A program made the translations under genes and the position numbers. Positions 1 to 7,675 of a stretch of DNA of 64,000 nucleotides are shown here, in pieces. How positions within the stretch are numbered: position 1 is the stretch's first letter; every line of letters begins with the position of its first letter. The notes under the pieces were generated by a model, which saw only the letters and a program-made list of their open reading frames with translations, searched no databases and was not told where the DNA came from. Origin of the DNA: Paracoccus solventivorans. GTDB lineage: Bacteria; Pseudomonadota; Alphaproteobacteria; Rhodobacterales; Rhodobacteraceae. Location of the stretch: positions 1-64,000 of the forward strand of contig NZ_FRCK01000009.1 of assembly GCF_900142875.1 (NCBI RefSeq). Direction: 5' to 3'.

Positions 1-92
1 ACCGTGATAATCTCCGACATGACCGCTCCCCTTTGTGGATCGTTGCAGACCCACCTTGGCACATCAGATGCCGTCGGGGGGCGGTCACATCA

Positions 93-878
93 TCAAAGCC
101 CCTCGAATTGGTCACCGAGATATGTGGCGAGGCCCGCACCGCCTTCGTTGGCGAACCACACTCCGACCAGATCCGCGATTTCCTTCAACTGCCTGAGAGT
201 CTTTTCGGCATCGCGAATGTCGAAATCACCAAGCTCCCTGTCCTGCCGACTTTGCTTGTTCCCGGCATGAGCAACATGCGAGTTAACGTGCTCGGCAATT
301 CGATCAAGGCTGGCGAGCCGAGTTTCGATCTTCTCCAATACCGTGGCTGAGATCAGATCGCTCGGGTTACGCCCTGATGGAGACACGCCGCTCAAAACAT
401 CGAAATGCCGATGCGCGGCCTGACTTTTCATGAGCTCTGGATCACCCCACACCGGACGCCCCTTCGCGGCGACGAGGTGGTCATGTTGTTCTTGATGCAG
501 GCGATCGAGATCGTATTGCGCGTCAAGCACTTTCTCGACGTAGATTCTCCTGGTCAACCAGTTTTGGCTCGCTCTCACGTCGTTGACGACAGATCGGATC
601 GAGTAAACTCCCTTGGGGCCATTGATCGGGGCCTTATCGAGAAGTCGGCGAGTGCCGAGAAGCAGGCTTGACCAGTATCCCTCGGAAACGAGATTGAACA
701 TCATCTGGTTAGGCGGGGGTCTCGAGCCTCTCTTCTCATTTGCAAGACGGACGATCCGAACCGTCGTGCGAAAGGCGGCGTAGTTCCAGAGCAGATCCTG
801 AATGGTTCTGTGGATGCCCGTTGTCTCGTCGCGAAAAGCATCCCGCCACGTGGCGATGTGCTGGTCATGCTGCGTCAT
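93..878 (-). CDS. HEPN/AbiU2-like hypothetical protein, start at IS edge
   Basis: Soluble protein of about 261 residues, no signal peptide or membrane segment. The C-terminal third holds the motif HVNSHVAHAGN in a helical, charged region, which resembles the conserved H-x-x-x-H-x-A-H-A stretch of AbiU2/HEPN-type proteins; this assignment rests on the motif only. An in-frame start exists at 890, but that lies inside the left end of the IS481-family element. The start at 878 touches the target duplication and is probably the native one. The element has separated it from its own upstream region, so expression may be altered. No partner gene is visible because the window edge follows. Confidence 0.6.
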   Translation of the reverse strand: MTQHDQHIATWRDAFRDETTGIHRTIQDLLWNYAAFRTTVRIVRLANEKRGSRPPPNQMMFNLVSEGYWSSLLLGTRRLLDKAPINGPKGVYSIRSVVNDVRASQNWLTRRIYVEKVLDAQYDLDRLHQEQHDHLVAAKGRPVWGDPELMKSQAAHRHFDVLSGVSPSGRNPSDLISATVLEKIETRLASLDRIAEHVNSHVAHAGNKQSRQDRELGDFDIRDAEKTLRQLKEIADLVGVWFANEGGAGLATYLGDQFEGL

Positions 879-881
879 TAG

Positions 882-1942
882 TTGTCCCATCCCGGACGAT
901 CACATTGACCCTCGCCGGACTGCCTTTTTCATGGCAAGATCGCTCCTGCGCGAGGTCCGGGAAGGGAGCCGACCATGCTGATCTCTCTGCACAAGCAGGC
1001 GACGACGACACCGAAGATCCGGGCGGCGATCCAGGCGAGCCCCGAGCCGGCGTGGGTGGTGGCCGAGCGCTACGGCATTTCGGAACAGACGGTCTGGAAG
1101 TGGCGCAAGCGCGACAGCGTCCATGACCGGAGCCACACGGCGCACCGGCTGCAGACGACCCTGACGCCCGCGCAGGAGGCGGTTGCGGTCGCCTTGCGCA
1201 AGTCGCTGCTGCTACCGCTTGATGACCTGCTCTCGGTCGTGCGGGAGTTCCTCAATCCGGACGTCTCGCGCTCGGGCCTGGACCGGTGCCTGCGGCGCCA
1301 CGGGGCGGGCAACCTGCGCAAGCTGAAGCCGGCCGCGCCCCGGCCCGCGCACAAGCCCTTCAAGGCTTACGCGCCCGGCTACCTCCACATCGACGTCAAA
1401 TACCTGCCGCAGATGGCCGACGAGGACCGGCGGCGCTATCTGTTCGTGGCCATTGACCGCGCCACCCGGTGGGTCTTCGTGCGCGTCTACCCGGCGAAGA
1501 CGGCCGCCAACGCGCGGCGCTTCCTTCGCGATCTCGACCGTGCCGCGCCGATGAAGATCACCCGGGTGCTCACGGATAATGGCAAGGAGTTCACCGACCG
1601 GCTCTTCGGCCTGCGCCGCCGCGCCGCCACCGGCAACCACGAGTTCGACCGCCTCTGCGCCGATCTTGGCGTCGAACACCGCCTGGCGCCGCCGATGCGA
1701 CCGCAGACGAATGGCATGGTCGAGCGGTTCAACGGCCGGATCGAGGACATCCTGCAGAGCCACCGCTTCCGCAGCGGCGAGGACCTGGAGCAGACGATCC
1801 TGCGCTATGTCCGCCTCTACAACGGCCAACTGCCGCAGTCCGTCCTCAAGGGCCGAACGCCCATCGACGCGCTCAAGGACTGGCATCGTGAGAGGCCAGA
1901 GCTGTTCAGGAAACGGCCGTATAATCACGCGGGATGTGACAA
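882..1942 (+). mobile_element. IS481-family insertion sequence, complete
   Basis: Terminal inverted repeats start TTGTCCCATCCCG at 882 and, read inward from 1942, TTGTCACATCCCG; further matches (GAT, A) follow, about 17 of 21 positions agreeing. A 4-bp direct repeat TTAG flanks the element at 878-881 and 1943-1946, as expected for a target-site duplication. It carries one transposase gene. Intact ends plus a clean duplication suggest a recent insertion that may still be mobile. Confidence 0.88.
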
Positions 1943-1946
1943 TTAG
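975..1946 (+). CDS. IS481-family transposase
   Basis: 323-residue DDE transposase. An N-terminal helix-turn-helix (about residues 25-45, ERYGISEQTVWKWRKR) is followed by a second DNA-binding segment and an RNase H-like catalytic core. The catalytic triad is visible: D140 (in LHIDVKYL), D201 (in LTDNGKEF) and E250 (in NGMVERFNG). Length fits the family. The stop codon TAG (1944-1946) is not inside the element: the last bases AAT span the right terminus and the TAG lies in the target duplication, so the C-terminus is completed by host DNA. Confidence 0.95.
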   Translation: MLISLHKQATTTPKIRAAIQASPEPAWVVAERYGISEQTVWKWRKRDSVHDRSHTAHRLQTTLTPAQEAVAVALRKSLLLPLDDLLSVVREFLNPDVSRSGLDRCLRRHGAGNLRKLKPAAPRPAHKPFKAYAPGYLHIDVKYLPQMADEDRRRYLFVAIDRATRWVFVRVYPAKTAANARRFLRDLDRAAPMKITRVLTDNGKEFTDRLFGLRRRAATGNHEFDRLCADLGVEHRLAPPMRPQTNGMVERFNGRIEDILQSHRFRSGEDLEQTILRYVRLYNGQLPQSVLKGRTPIDALKDWHRERPELFRKRPYNHAGCDN

Positions 1947-2156
1947 TTTTCCAAGCCTGAGCGCCAAACTCACCTCATCATACCGGCAGACGCCAACACC
2001 GGCGACGGCTATTCGCTTCTGATTCTTCATTCGCGCGGGCTCTTTTTATTGTTCCCGCGAATAAACGCGCATCTTGCAGTGGGCCTGAAGGGGGAAGGCC
2101 TTCCCCCTGGCCGGCACTATCGTTGCCGGCGCACCCCCTTCAGCGGGGAGACCCCG
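1947..2156. other. Non-coding stretch with two hairpins
   Basis: No convincing gene. It contains the perfect 18-bp palindrome GGGGGAAGGCCTTCCCCC (2090-2107), followed at once by CCGGCA/TGCCGG arms (2111-2116 and 2124-2129, 7-nt loop). Neither is followed by a T-run, so they do not look like ordinary terminators. They lie just upstream of the structured leader of the ardC-like gene. Confidence 0.5.
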
Positions 2157-2251
2157 CAACGCCCCCTGAGAGGGAGAGTGCGGACGGGTTTTCCGTGACG
2201 GGTTGAGGGCTGGAGGAGTGGCCTCCGGCGCCCGTCGCGGAGATCATCCCG
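2157..2251 (+). promoter_or_regulatory. Structured 5' leader, copy A (upstream of ardC-like gene)
   Basis: This leader matches the one in front of the parB-trbI gene (copy B) over about 95 nt. Outer stem GACGGG (2197-2202) pairs with CCCGTC (2231-2236); an inner stem GAGG (2205-2208) pairs with CCTC (2222-2225) across a 13-nt loop. The outer stem is followed directly by GCGGAG (2237-2242), the ribosome binding site for the ATG at 2252. In copy B the inner pairs are GGAG/CTCC at the aligned positions, so base changes on both arms preserve pairing. A cis-acting RNA controlling translation is inferred. Confidence 0.6.
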
Positions 2252-3211
2252 ATGGCCAGACAGGACCGCGCTCGCCCAGGCGGCGCCCGCAGCAATCTCT
2301 ATGACGACATCACCGACAAGATCATCGCCGAGCTGGAGGAAGGGCGGCTGCCCTGGGTCCAGCCCTGGGGGACGGCGGCGGCGAAGGCGCCGCTCGCCAT
2401 GCCGAGAAATGCCGCGACCGCGCGGCAATATTCCGGGATCAATGTCCTGATCCTCTGGGGCGTCGTGGTCCAGCACGGCTATCCGACCCAGCATTGGCTC
2501 ACCTTCCGGCAAGCTCTCTCGCTCGGCGGCAATGTCCGCAAGGGCGAGCGCGGCACCACCGTCGTCTATGCCGACCGTTTCACGCCGGAGGACGAGAAGC
2601 GCCGCGCTCAGGAGGCGGGAGAAGAAGCAGGCAGCATTCGGTTCCTGAAGCGTTTCACCGTGTTCAACGCGGCGCAATGCGAAGGCTTGCCCGAGGACAT
2701 CGCTGTCGAGGCACCACCACCACCGCCATGCATGATCGAGCCGAGGGTCGAGGCGCTGATCTGTGCCACTGGTATCGATTTCCGCATCGGCGGGGATCGC
2801 GCCTTCTATGTTCCGGCGCTCGACTATGTCCAGGTGCCGCCACCGGCCGCCTATTTCGAACCGATCAACTGGCACAGGACGGCGCTCCACGAGATGGGTC
2901 ACGCCACAGGCCATGCCTCGCGCCTGGGGCGGGATTTTTCGGGCAGCTTCGGCACGAAGAAATACGCCTTCGAGGAGCTGGTGGCTGAGATGAACGCGGC
3001 CTTCTGCTGCGCCTCGCTCGGCATCGTGCCGACCGTGCGCCATGCCGACTACATCGGCTCCTGGCTGGAGGTGCTGCGCGAGGATAACCGCGCCATTGTC
3101 CGCGCGGCCTCACAGGCCAGTAAGGCGGCCGACTGGCTGCTGGCGCATCTGCCCGACGAGGACGGCGCTGAAACGGTTGCGGCCTCGACCGAGCGGAGGG
3201 TGGCGGCATGA
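2252..3211 (+). CDS. ArdC-like antirestriction / zincin-domain protein
   Basis: 319-residue protein of the ArdC family carried by conjugative plasmids and ICEs, whose members bind single-stranded DNA and protect incoming DNA from restriction. The N-terminal ArdC domain (about 15-150) contains the family-like stretch around LPWVQPW and QYSGIN. The C-terminal half is a zincin metallopeptidase-like domain with HEMGH (213-217) and a downstream glutamate-rich helix EELVAEM (241-247) able to supply the third ligand. The start codon follows the GCGGAG site of the structured leader. The stop overlaps the DUF2958 start by 4 bp (ATGA), so the two are translationally coupled. Confidence 0.9.
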   Translation: MARQDRARPGGARSNLYDDITDKIIAELEEGRLPWVQPWGTAAAKAPLAMPRNAATARQYSGINVLILWGVVVQHGYPTQHWLTFRQALSLGGNVRKGERGTTVVYADRFTPEDEKRRAQEAGEEAGSIRFLKRFTVFNAAQCEGLPEDIAVEAPPPPPCMIEPRVEALICATGIDFRIGGDRAFYVPALDYVQVPPPAAYFEPINWHRTALHEMGHATGHASRLGRDFSGSFGTKKYAFEELVAEMNAAFCCASLGIVPTVRHADYIGSWLEVLREDNRAIVRAASQASKAADWLLAHLPDEDGAETVAASTERRVAA

Positions 3212-3603
3212 TCCTCCTGACCCGTACACAGCGCGCGCAGCTCCTCGCCAATGGTCGGCATCGCGGTGCCGATCACGTCCCCGTCGTGAAATTCTTCAAT
3301 CCGTTTGGCGAGGGCGTCTGGCTCGCCACCGAGCTGGATCAGGGCGGCGACATCATGTTCGGCCTGGCCGATATCGGCTACCCCGAACTCGGCTCGTGGA
3401 GCCTGGAAGAGCTGCGTGGGGTCCGGTTGCCCTTCGGCATGGGGATCGAGCGGGATCTGCTCTTCACCGGGGATTTCCCGATCTCGGTCTGGGCGGAGGC
3501 TGCGTGGGAAACCGGCAGCATCCAGGCGGCGGAACGAGCCCTCTACCGCGCCGGTGCGGCATTCACCCGCACATCCACAGATACGGAAAGCCGGGAATCC
3601 TGA
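3208..3603 (+). CDS. DUF2958 family protein
   Basis: 131-residue soluble protein with the typical DUF2958 beginning (LLTRTQRAQLLANG) and the segment VKFFNPFGEGVWLATELD followed by FGLADIGYPELG. The family is small, of unknown function, and common on alphaproteobacterial conjugative elements next to ArdC, ParB and Toprim-type genes. It overlaps the ardC-like stop by 4 bp. The last ten or so residues are polar and variable. Confidence 0.9.
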   Translation: MILLTRTQRAQLLANGRHRGADHVPVVKFFNPFGEGVWLATELDQGGDIMFGLADIGYPELGSWSLEELRGVRLPFGMGIERDLLFTGDFPISVWAEAAWETGSIQAAERALYRAGAAFTRTSTDTESRES

Positions 3604-3636
3604 TTTCCGGTTGCCGGCTTTGTGGCCCGGCGTCGC

Positions 3637-3726
3637 ACTCTTCAGAGGAAGAGGGCGGCGCTTCGCTTCGTGACGGGTTGGAGGTCGAGAGAGTGGCTCC
3701 CGGCCGCCCGTCGCGGAGAAATCACC
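3637..3726 (+). promoter_or_regulatory. Structured 5' leader, copy B (upstream of parB-trbI)
   Basis: Second copy of the leader seen before the ardC-like gene. GACGGG (3672-3677) pairs with CCCGTC (3707-3712); inside it GGAG (3680-3683) pairs with CTCC (3697-3700) across 13 nt, the same loop length as copy A. GCGGAG (3713-3718) follows immediately and serves the ATG at 3727. Upstream, CTCTTC-AGAG-GAAGAG forms an additional small hairpin. The repeat supports 3727 as the true start of the downstream gene. Confidence 0.6.
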
Positions 3727-6249
3727 ATGGCCAAAGCTGCCAGGAAGAAGCCCGTCGCCCCGATGATCGTCTTTTCACGGGCGCGCGACATTCCGTTCAA
3801 CCGGATCAGGCTGTCGGACAGCAATGTTCGCGAGACTGACGTCGAGGCGGGTCTGGACGAACTTACCCATGACATCGACCGGCGCGAGGATCTCGTGCAG
3901 GGCCTCAACGTTCGCGCCATCCTCGACGAGGACGGCAACGAGACCGGCGATTTCGAGACACCGGCCGGCGGCCGCCGCTACAGGTCCATCGCGCGCCTCG
4001 TCGAGGCCGGTCGCTTCCCGGCCGACGGCCTCGTCCCCTGCATCGTCAAGAAGGCCGATGCCAAGACCTCGGCCGTCGACGACTCGCTGGCCGAGAACCT
4101 GCTGCGCCTCGCCCTGCATCCACTCGACCAGTTCAAGGCGTTCAAGCGGATGTTCGACATGGGCATGTCAAAGGAGGAGATCGCCGACGCCTGGCGGACC
4201 ACGCCGCGCTACATCATGCAGCGCCTTCGCCTCGCCACCGTCGCGCCGGCGCTGCACGACGCCTATGCGCGGAATGAGATGACGCTGGCGATGCTGGAAG
4301 CCTTCACCGTCAATCCCGACCACGAGCGCCAGCAGCAGGTCTGGGAGCGGATCAGCACGTCGTGGCAGAAAGAGCCCTGGCACATCCGCAACATGCTGAC
4401 CGAGACCACGGTTCCGGCCGCCGACAAGCGCGCCCGCTTCGTCGGCATTGACGCCTATGAGGCGGCGGGCGGCCCGGTGCTGCGCGATCTCTTCTCCGAG
4501 GAGAACGGCGGCTGGTTGCAGGACGTCACGCTTCTCGACCGGCTGGTCGACGAGAAGCTGCGCACCGTCGCCGACGAGATCGCCGGTCAGGGCTGGAAGT
4601 GGATCGACGCGGCGGTCGAACTTCCCTACGGCCACACCAACGGCCTGCGCAGGCTGGTCGGTGTGACCCAGGAGCTGACCGACGAGGAGCGCGCCACCCG
4701 CGAGGCGCTGCGCGACGAGTATGACGAACTCGAAGCGCAGTATGCAGAAGCCCAAGACCTGCCCGATGAGGTCGATCAACGGCTCGGGGAGATTGAGGCC
4801 GAGCTGGACGCCTTCGAGAACCGGCCGATCAGCTTCGCGCCGGAAGACATCGCCCGTGCCGGTGTCTTCGTCAGCATCGGCCGCGAGGGCGAGTTGATCG
4901 TCAGCCCCGGTTATGTCCGCCCCGAGGACGAGCAGCCTGAGACCGTCGATGGTGAGGATGCCGGCGAAGGTGCCGACCCGTCCGGTCCCGATGCCGTGCA
5001 GCGTGCGGTCATCACCGTCGGCGGCGAGCCGGTTCCGGACGCCGATGAAGAGGAGGACGATGCCGTCAAGCCACTGCCCGAGCGGCTGGTGACGGACCTG
5101 ACCGCCTGGCGGACGCTGGCGCTGCGCAATGCGCTTGCCGAGAATCCGCGCGTCGCCATGACGGCGCTGCTGCACAAGCTGGTTCTCGATACTTTCGAGC
5201 GCACCGCCACCTCGGGAACCAGCCTCTATGCCGCCGTGCGTCACATCTATCTTCCCACGGATGCGACCGGGCTCGCTGACAGCGCCGCCGCGAAGATGAT
5301 CGACGAGCGTGCGGACGCCTGGCGGGGCGACATTCCAACTGGCGATGACGACCGCCTCTGGGACTGGATCGACGGTCTCGACGATGCCAGCCGCCTGGCG
5401 CTGCTCGCCCATTGCGTCAGTTTCGGCGTCAACGCGCTTTACGAACGGCCGAACCCCTATTCGGGCAACGGCATCTCGCAGCACGGTCTCGACCGCCGCA
5501 TGGCCGAGGCCGAACGGCTGGCACAGGCCACCGGCCTCGATCTCGTCGAGGCAGGCTGGAGGCCCATGCCCGGCCTTGCCGGTCTTGGCCTCGGCGGACA
5601 GCCGGACGGGCAGAACCGGCACACGGCTTTCCTCAACGGGCCGGTGGACCGGCAGACCGTTGCGCCGGATCGCGTCACACCGCCGCACTCGCCGTGGATA
5701 TTGCAGGCTGGGGCCGTTATTCCGGCCGCGCTCATCACCGGCATCCGTTCGGACCTGCCCGGCCAGATTACTGCTCAAGTGACCGAGAACGTCTATGACA
5801 GCCCGACCGGCAGCCTACTCCTGATCCCGCAGGGAACGCGGATCATCGGTCAATACGATGATGGCGTGACCTTCGGCCAGCGCAGGGTGTTGCTGGTGTG
5901 GAATCGCCTGATCCTGCCGGGCGGACGTTCCATCATCCTTGAGCGCCTGCCGGGCGCGGACGCCAGCGGTTACGCGGGCCTTGAGGATGGCGTCGATTAC
6001 CATTGGTGGGATCTGATGAAGGCCGCAGGGCTGTCCACGCTGCTCGCAGTCGGCACGGAGCTGGCGACCAGCGACGAGGACCGGCTTATCCGGGCTATCC
6101 GAGACGGCGCGCAGGATACCGTCAATCAGGCGGGCCAGCAGATCGTGCAGCGCCAGTTGCAGGTCGCGCCCACGCTGACCATCCGGCCCGGCTTCCCGGT
6201 TCGCATTATCGTCACCCGCGACCTTGTGTTCGAACCCGCAGGAGGTTGA
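3727..6249 (+). CDS. ParB-family protein fused to C-terminal TrbI/VirB10 domain
   Basis: 840-residue chimera. Residues 1 to about 611 are a large ParB/RepB/Spo0J-type protein of the kind found on ICEs: ParB N-terminal domain (about 13-125, with GGRRYRSIARL and ENLLRLALHPLDQFKAF), a helix-turn-helix region (GMSKEEIADAWRTTPRYIMQRL) and an acidic linker. From about residue 612 the protein becomes the TrbI/VirB10 C-terminal domain (LQAGAVIPAALITGIRSDLPG, IPQGTRIIGQYD, RPGFPVRIIVTRDL). TrbI normally carries an N-terminal membrane anchor, which is missing here. The join near 5556-5575 is in frame. The likely origin is a deletion removing the transfer genes between parB and trbI. ParB function might persist; TrbI function almost certainly not. 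Confidence 0.85.
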   Translation: MAKAARKKPVAPMIVFSRARDIPFNRIRLSDSNVRETDVEAGLDELTHDIDRREDLVQGLNVRAILDEDGNETGDFETPAGGRRYRSIARLVEAGRFPADGLVPCIVKKADAKTSAVDDSLAENLLRLALHPLDQFKAFKRMFDMGMSKEEIADAWRTTPRYIMQRLRLATVAPALHDAYARNEMTLAMLEAFTVNPDHERQQQVWERISTSWQKEPWHIRNMLTETTVPAADKRARFVGIDAYEAAGGPVLRDLFSEENGGWLQDVTLLDRLVDEKLRTVADEIAGQGWKWIDAAVELPYGHTNGLRRLVGVTQELTDEERATREALRDEYDELEAQYAEAQDLPDEVDQRLGEIEAELDAFENRPISFAPEDIARAGVFVSIGREGELIVSPGYVRPEDEQPETVDGEDAGEGADPSGPDAVQRAVITVGGEPVPDADEEEDDAVKPLPERLVTDLTAWRTLALRNALAENPRVAMTALLHKLVLDTFERTATSGTSLYAAVRHIYLPTDATGLADSAAAKMIDERADAWRGDIPTGDDDRLWDWIDGLDDASRLALLAHCVSFGVNALYERPNPYSGNGISQHGLDRRMAEAERLAQATGLDLVEAGWRPMPGLAGLGLGGQPDGQNRHTAFLNGPVDRQTVAPDRVTPPHSPWILQAGAVIPAALITGIRSDLPGQITAQVTENVYDSPTGSLLLIPQGTRIIGQYDDGVTFGQRRVLLVWNRLILPGGRSIILERLPGADASGYAGLEDGVDYHWWDLMKAAGLSTLLAVGTELATSDEDRLIRAIRDGAQDTVNQAGQQIVQRQLQVAPTLTIRPGFPVRIIVTRDLVFEPAGG

Positions 6250-6251
6250 CC

Positions 6252-6491
6252 ATGACGAAACTGAAACTCGGCCCTATTGTCGAGGACAAGCCGGTCAAGG
6301 TGACGGTGGAATTGCCGGGGCCGCTTCACCGCGATCTGGCCGCCTATGCTGAGGTGCTGGCCCGCAAGAGCGACCAGCCCGTCGCCGATCCGGTCAGGTT
6401 GATCGTGCCGATGCTGGAGCGGTTCATTGCAACTGACCGGGGCTTTGCGAAGGCGCGACGTGCCGGCCCGCGCCCTGCAGGGCAGGTTTGA
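6252..6491 (+). CDS. DUF2274 family protein (trb operon tail)
   Basis: 79-residue protein beginning MTKLKLGPI with the family pattern VKVTVELPGPLHRDLAAYAEVLA and a C-terminal LIVPMLERFIATDRGF. DUF2274 genes normally sit directly downstream of trbI in this type of transfer operon, which identifies the 3' flank of the deletion. The start is fixed by a strong AGGAGG six bases upstream, 2 bp after the previous stop. Its last 68 bp overlap the convergent LysR gene. Confidence 0.85.
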   Translation: MTKLKLGPIVEDKPVKVTVELPGPLHRDLAAYAEVLARKSDQPVADPVRLIVPMLERFIATDRGFAKARRAGPRPAGQV

Positions 6492-7395
6492 TCGCCAATG
6501 CCTTTGCCAGGCTAAGCAGTCGTCGAAACGCTGGATTGTCATTTTTAGCGGACCACACTGCCGAGAAGGGAAGAACCTCCCCGAGGATCGGTCGATAAGC
6601 AACGCCGGGAAACTGTGCCACGGTCATGGCTTCGCTCACAAGCGTCAGCCCCCGGCCGAGCGCAACGAGCGGCACAAGGTTGTCCCGGCTGACTTGCTGC
6701 ATCTGGATCTCGGGGTGCTTTCCGAGACCGGCAAGGCAGCGAACCAGATAATCGTGAATCTCCTGGCCTGGTGCGGTCTCGCTCACCATGAAAGTTTCTT
6801 CGGACAGATCACGCCAGGTCAGCCCCTCACTGCAGGTCAAGCGGTGATCGGATGGCAGAACAGCGAACACGCGCTCGGACCAAAGGAGCTGTCGTTCACA
6901 ATCGGGCCACTCCCTCGTCCCGGTGACGAAGGCGACATCGAGGTTCAACTGCCGGATCGCCGAAACATGCTCGACGGGATTACCGTCGACCATCTCGATC
7001 TCGACCTTGCGGTGACGACGACCATAGGTTCCAAGCAACTCGGCCAGGAAGCCCGAGGCGATCGAGGAGTAAATACCAATCCGTAATGTCCCCTCTTCAG
7101 ATCGTCCGACCACCGCGACATCGTGCGCGCCTTCACTGACACTCCTGATCACTTCACGCGCGCGAATAAGAAAGCGCTGGCCAGCATAGGTTTGCGTGAC
7201 CCCCGATGTATGTCGGTGGAACAGGGATGCCCCGATATGACCCTCAAGATCGGCGATACACCGGCTGATTGCCGATTGCGACAGGCCGAGAGCCGCCCCC
7301 GCCTTGCGGAAACTGCCATGCTCGGCCGCAGCCACGAAATAACGGAGATGGCGAAGCTCGATGACATCACGTTGCCTGACCACGTCTTCCGTCAT
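6424..7395 (-). CDS. LysR-family transcriptional regulator
   Basis: 323 residues. The N-terminal winged helix-turn-helix is clear (about 12-70: LRHLRYFVAAAEHGSFRKAG, LGLSQSAISRCIADLE), followed by a type 2 periplasmic-binding-like effector domain (GTLRIGIYSSIASGF, then FVTGTREWPDCERQLLW). LysR regulators often close the trb operon in such elements. It converges on and overlaps the DUF2274 gene. Target and effector are unknown; there is no obvious divergent metabolic gene. Confidence 0.9.
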   Translation of the reverse strand: MTEDVVRQRDVIELRHLRYFVAAAEHGSFRKAGAALGLSQSAISRCIADLEGHIGASLFHRHTSGVTQTYAGQRFLIRAREVIRSVSEGAHDVAVVGRSEEGTLRIGIYSSIASGFLAELLGTYGRRHRKVEIEMVDGNPVEHVSAIRQLNLDVAFVTGTREWPDCERQLLWSERVFAVLPSDHRLTCSEGLTWRDLSEETFMVSETAPGQEIHDYLVRCLAGLGKHPEIQMQQVSRDNLVPLVALGRGLTLVSEAMTVAQFPGVAYRPILGEVLPFSAVWSAKNDNPAFRRLLSLAKALAIKPALQGAGRHVAPSQSPGQLQ

Positions 7396-7465
7396 GCTGG
7401 CACCCTGCCATGCCTGGGAACGTCGAGGCCGGCGCTGCGGCTACCATAAAGGGCCAAACCAGTCA

Positions 7466-7675
7466 TCAGAACGCCGTCCGGAACTCAAGGCCGAAGATGC
7501 CGTCCCTCATAAGCCATGGCGGCAAAGGTTGCGTCATTGCGCTGATAGCGGACATAAGCCCCGAGCGTCGTTCCGAAAGGTCGTCCTCGAAGTCGCTTAC
7601 ATGGCGGGCCACCCCAGACACCTTCATGCCGAACGCACCGGCCGCGAACATGGGCATAAAAAAACTCATGCTCAC
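7466..7675 (-). CDS. Small hypothetical protein at the end of the ABC operon
   Basis: Possible 69-residue product whose GTG start overlaps the stop of the ABC permease by 4 bp (GTGA); an ATG two codons later is an alternative. It begins with a hydrophobic stretch (MSFFMPMFAAGAFGM) and continues with a charged, mixed sequence. No family is recognised. Coupling to the upstream gene is the only positive evidence, so it may be spurious or a fragment. Confidence 0.3.
   Translation of the reverse strand: MSMSFFMPMFAAGAFGMKVSGVARHVSDFEDDLSERRSGLMSAISAMTQPLPPWLMRDGIFGLEFRTAF

Noticed and set aside
1..92. Possible partial gene at the left edge
   Set aside because: No frame gives a sensible product and no boundary signal is visible.
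4168..5778. Long open frame opposite the parB-trbI gene
   Set aside because: It follows the codon bias of the real gene on the other strand, gives a low-complexity protein and lacks a ribosome binding site.
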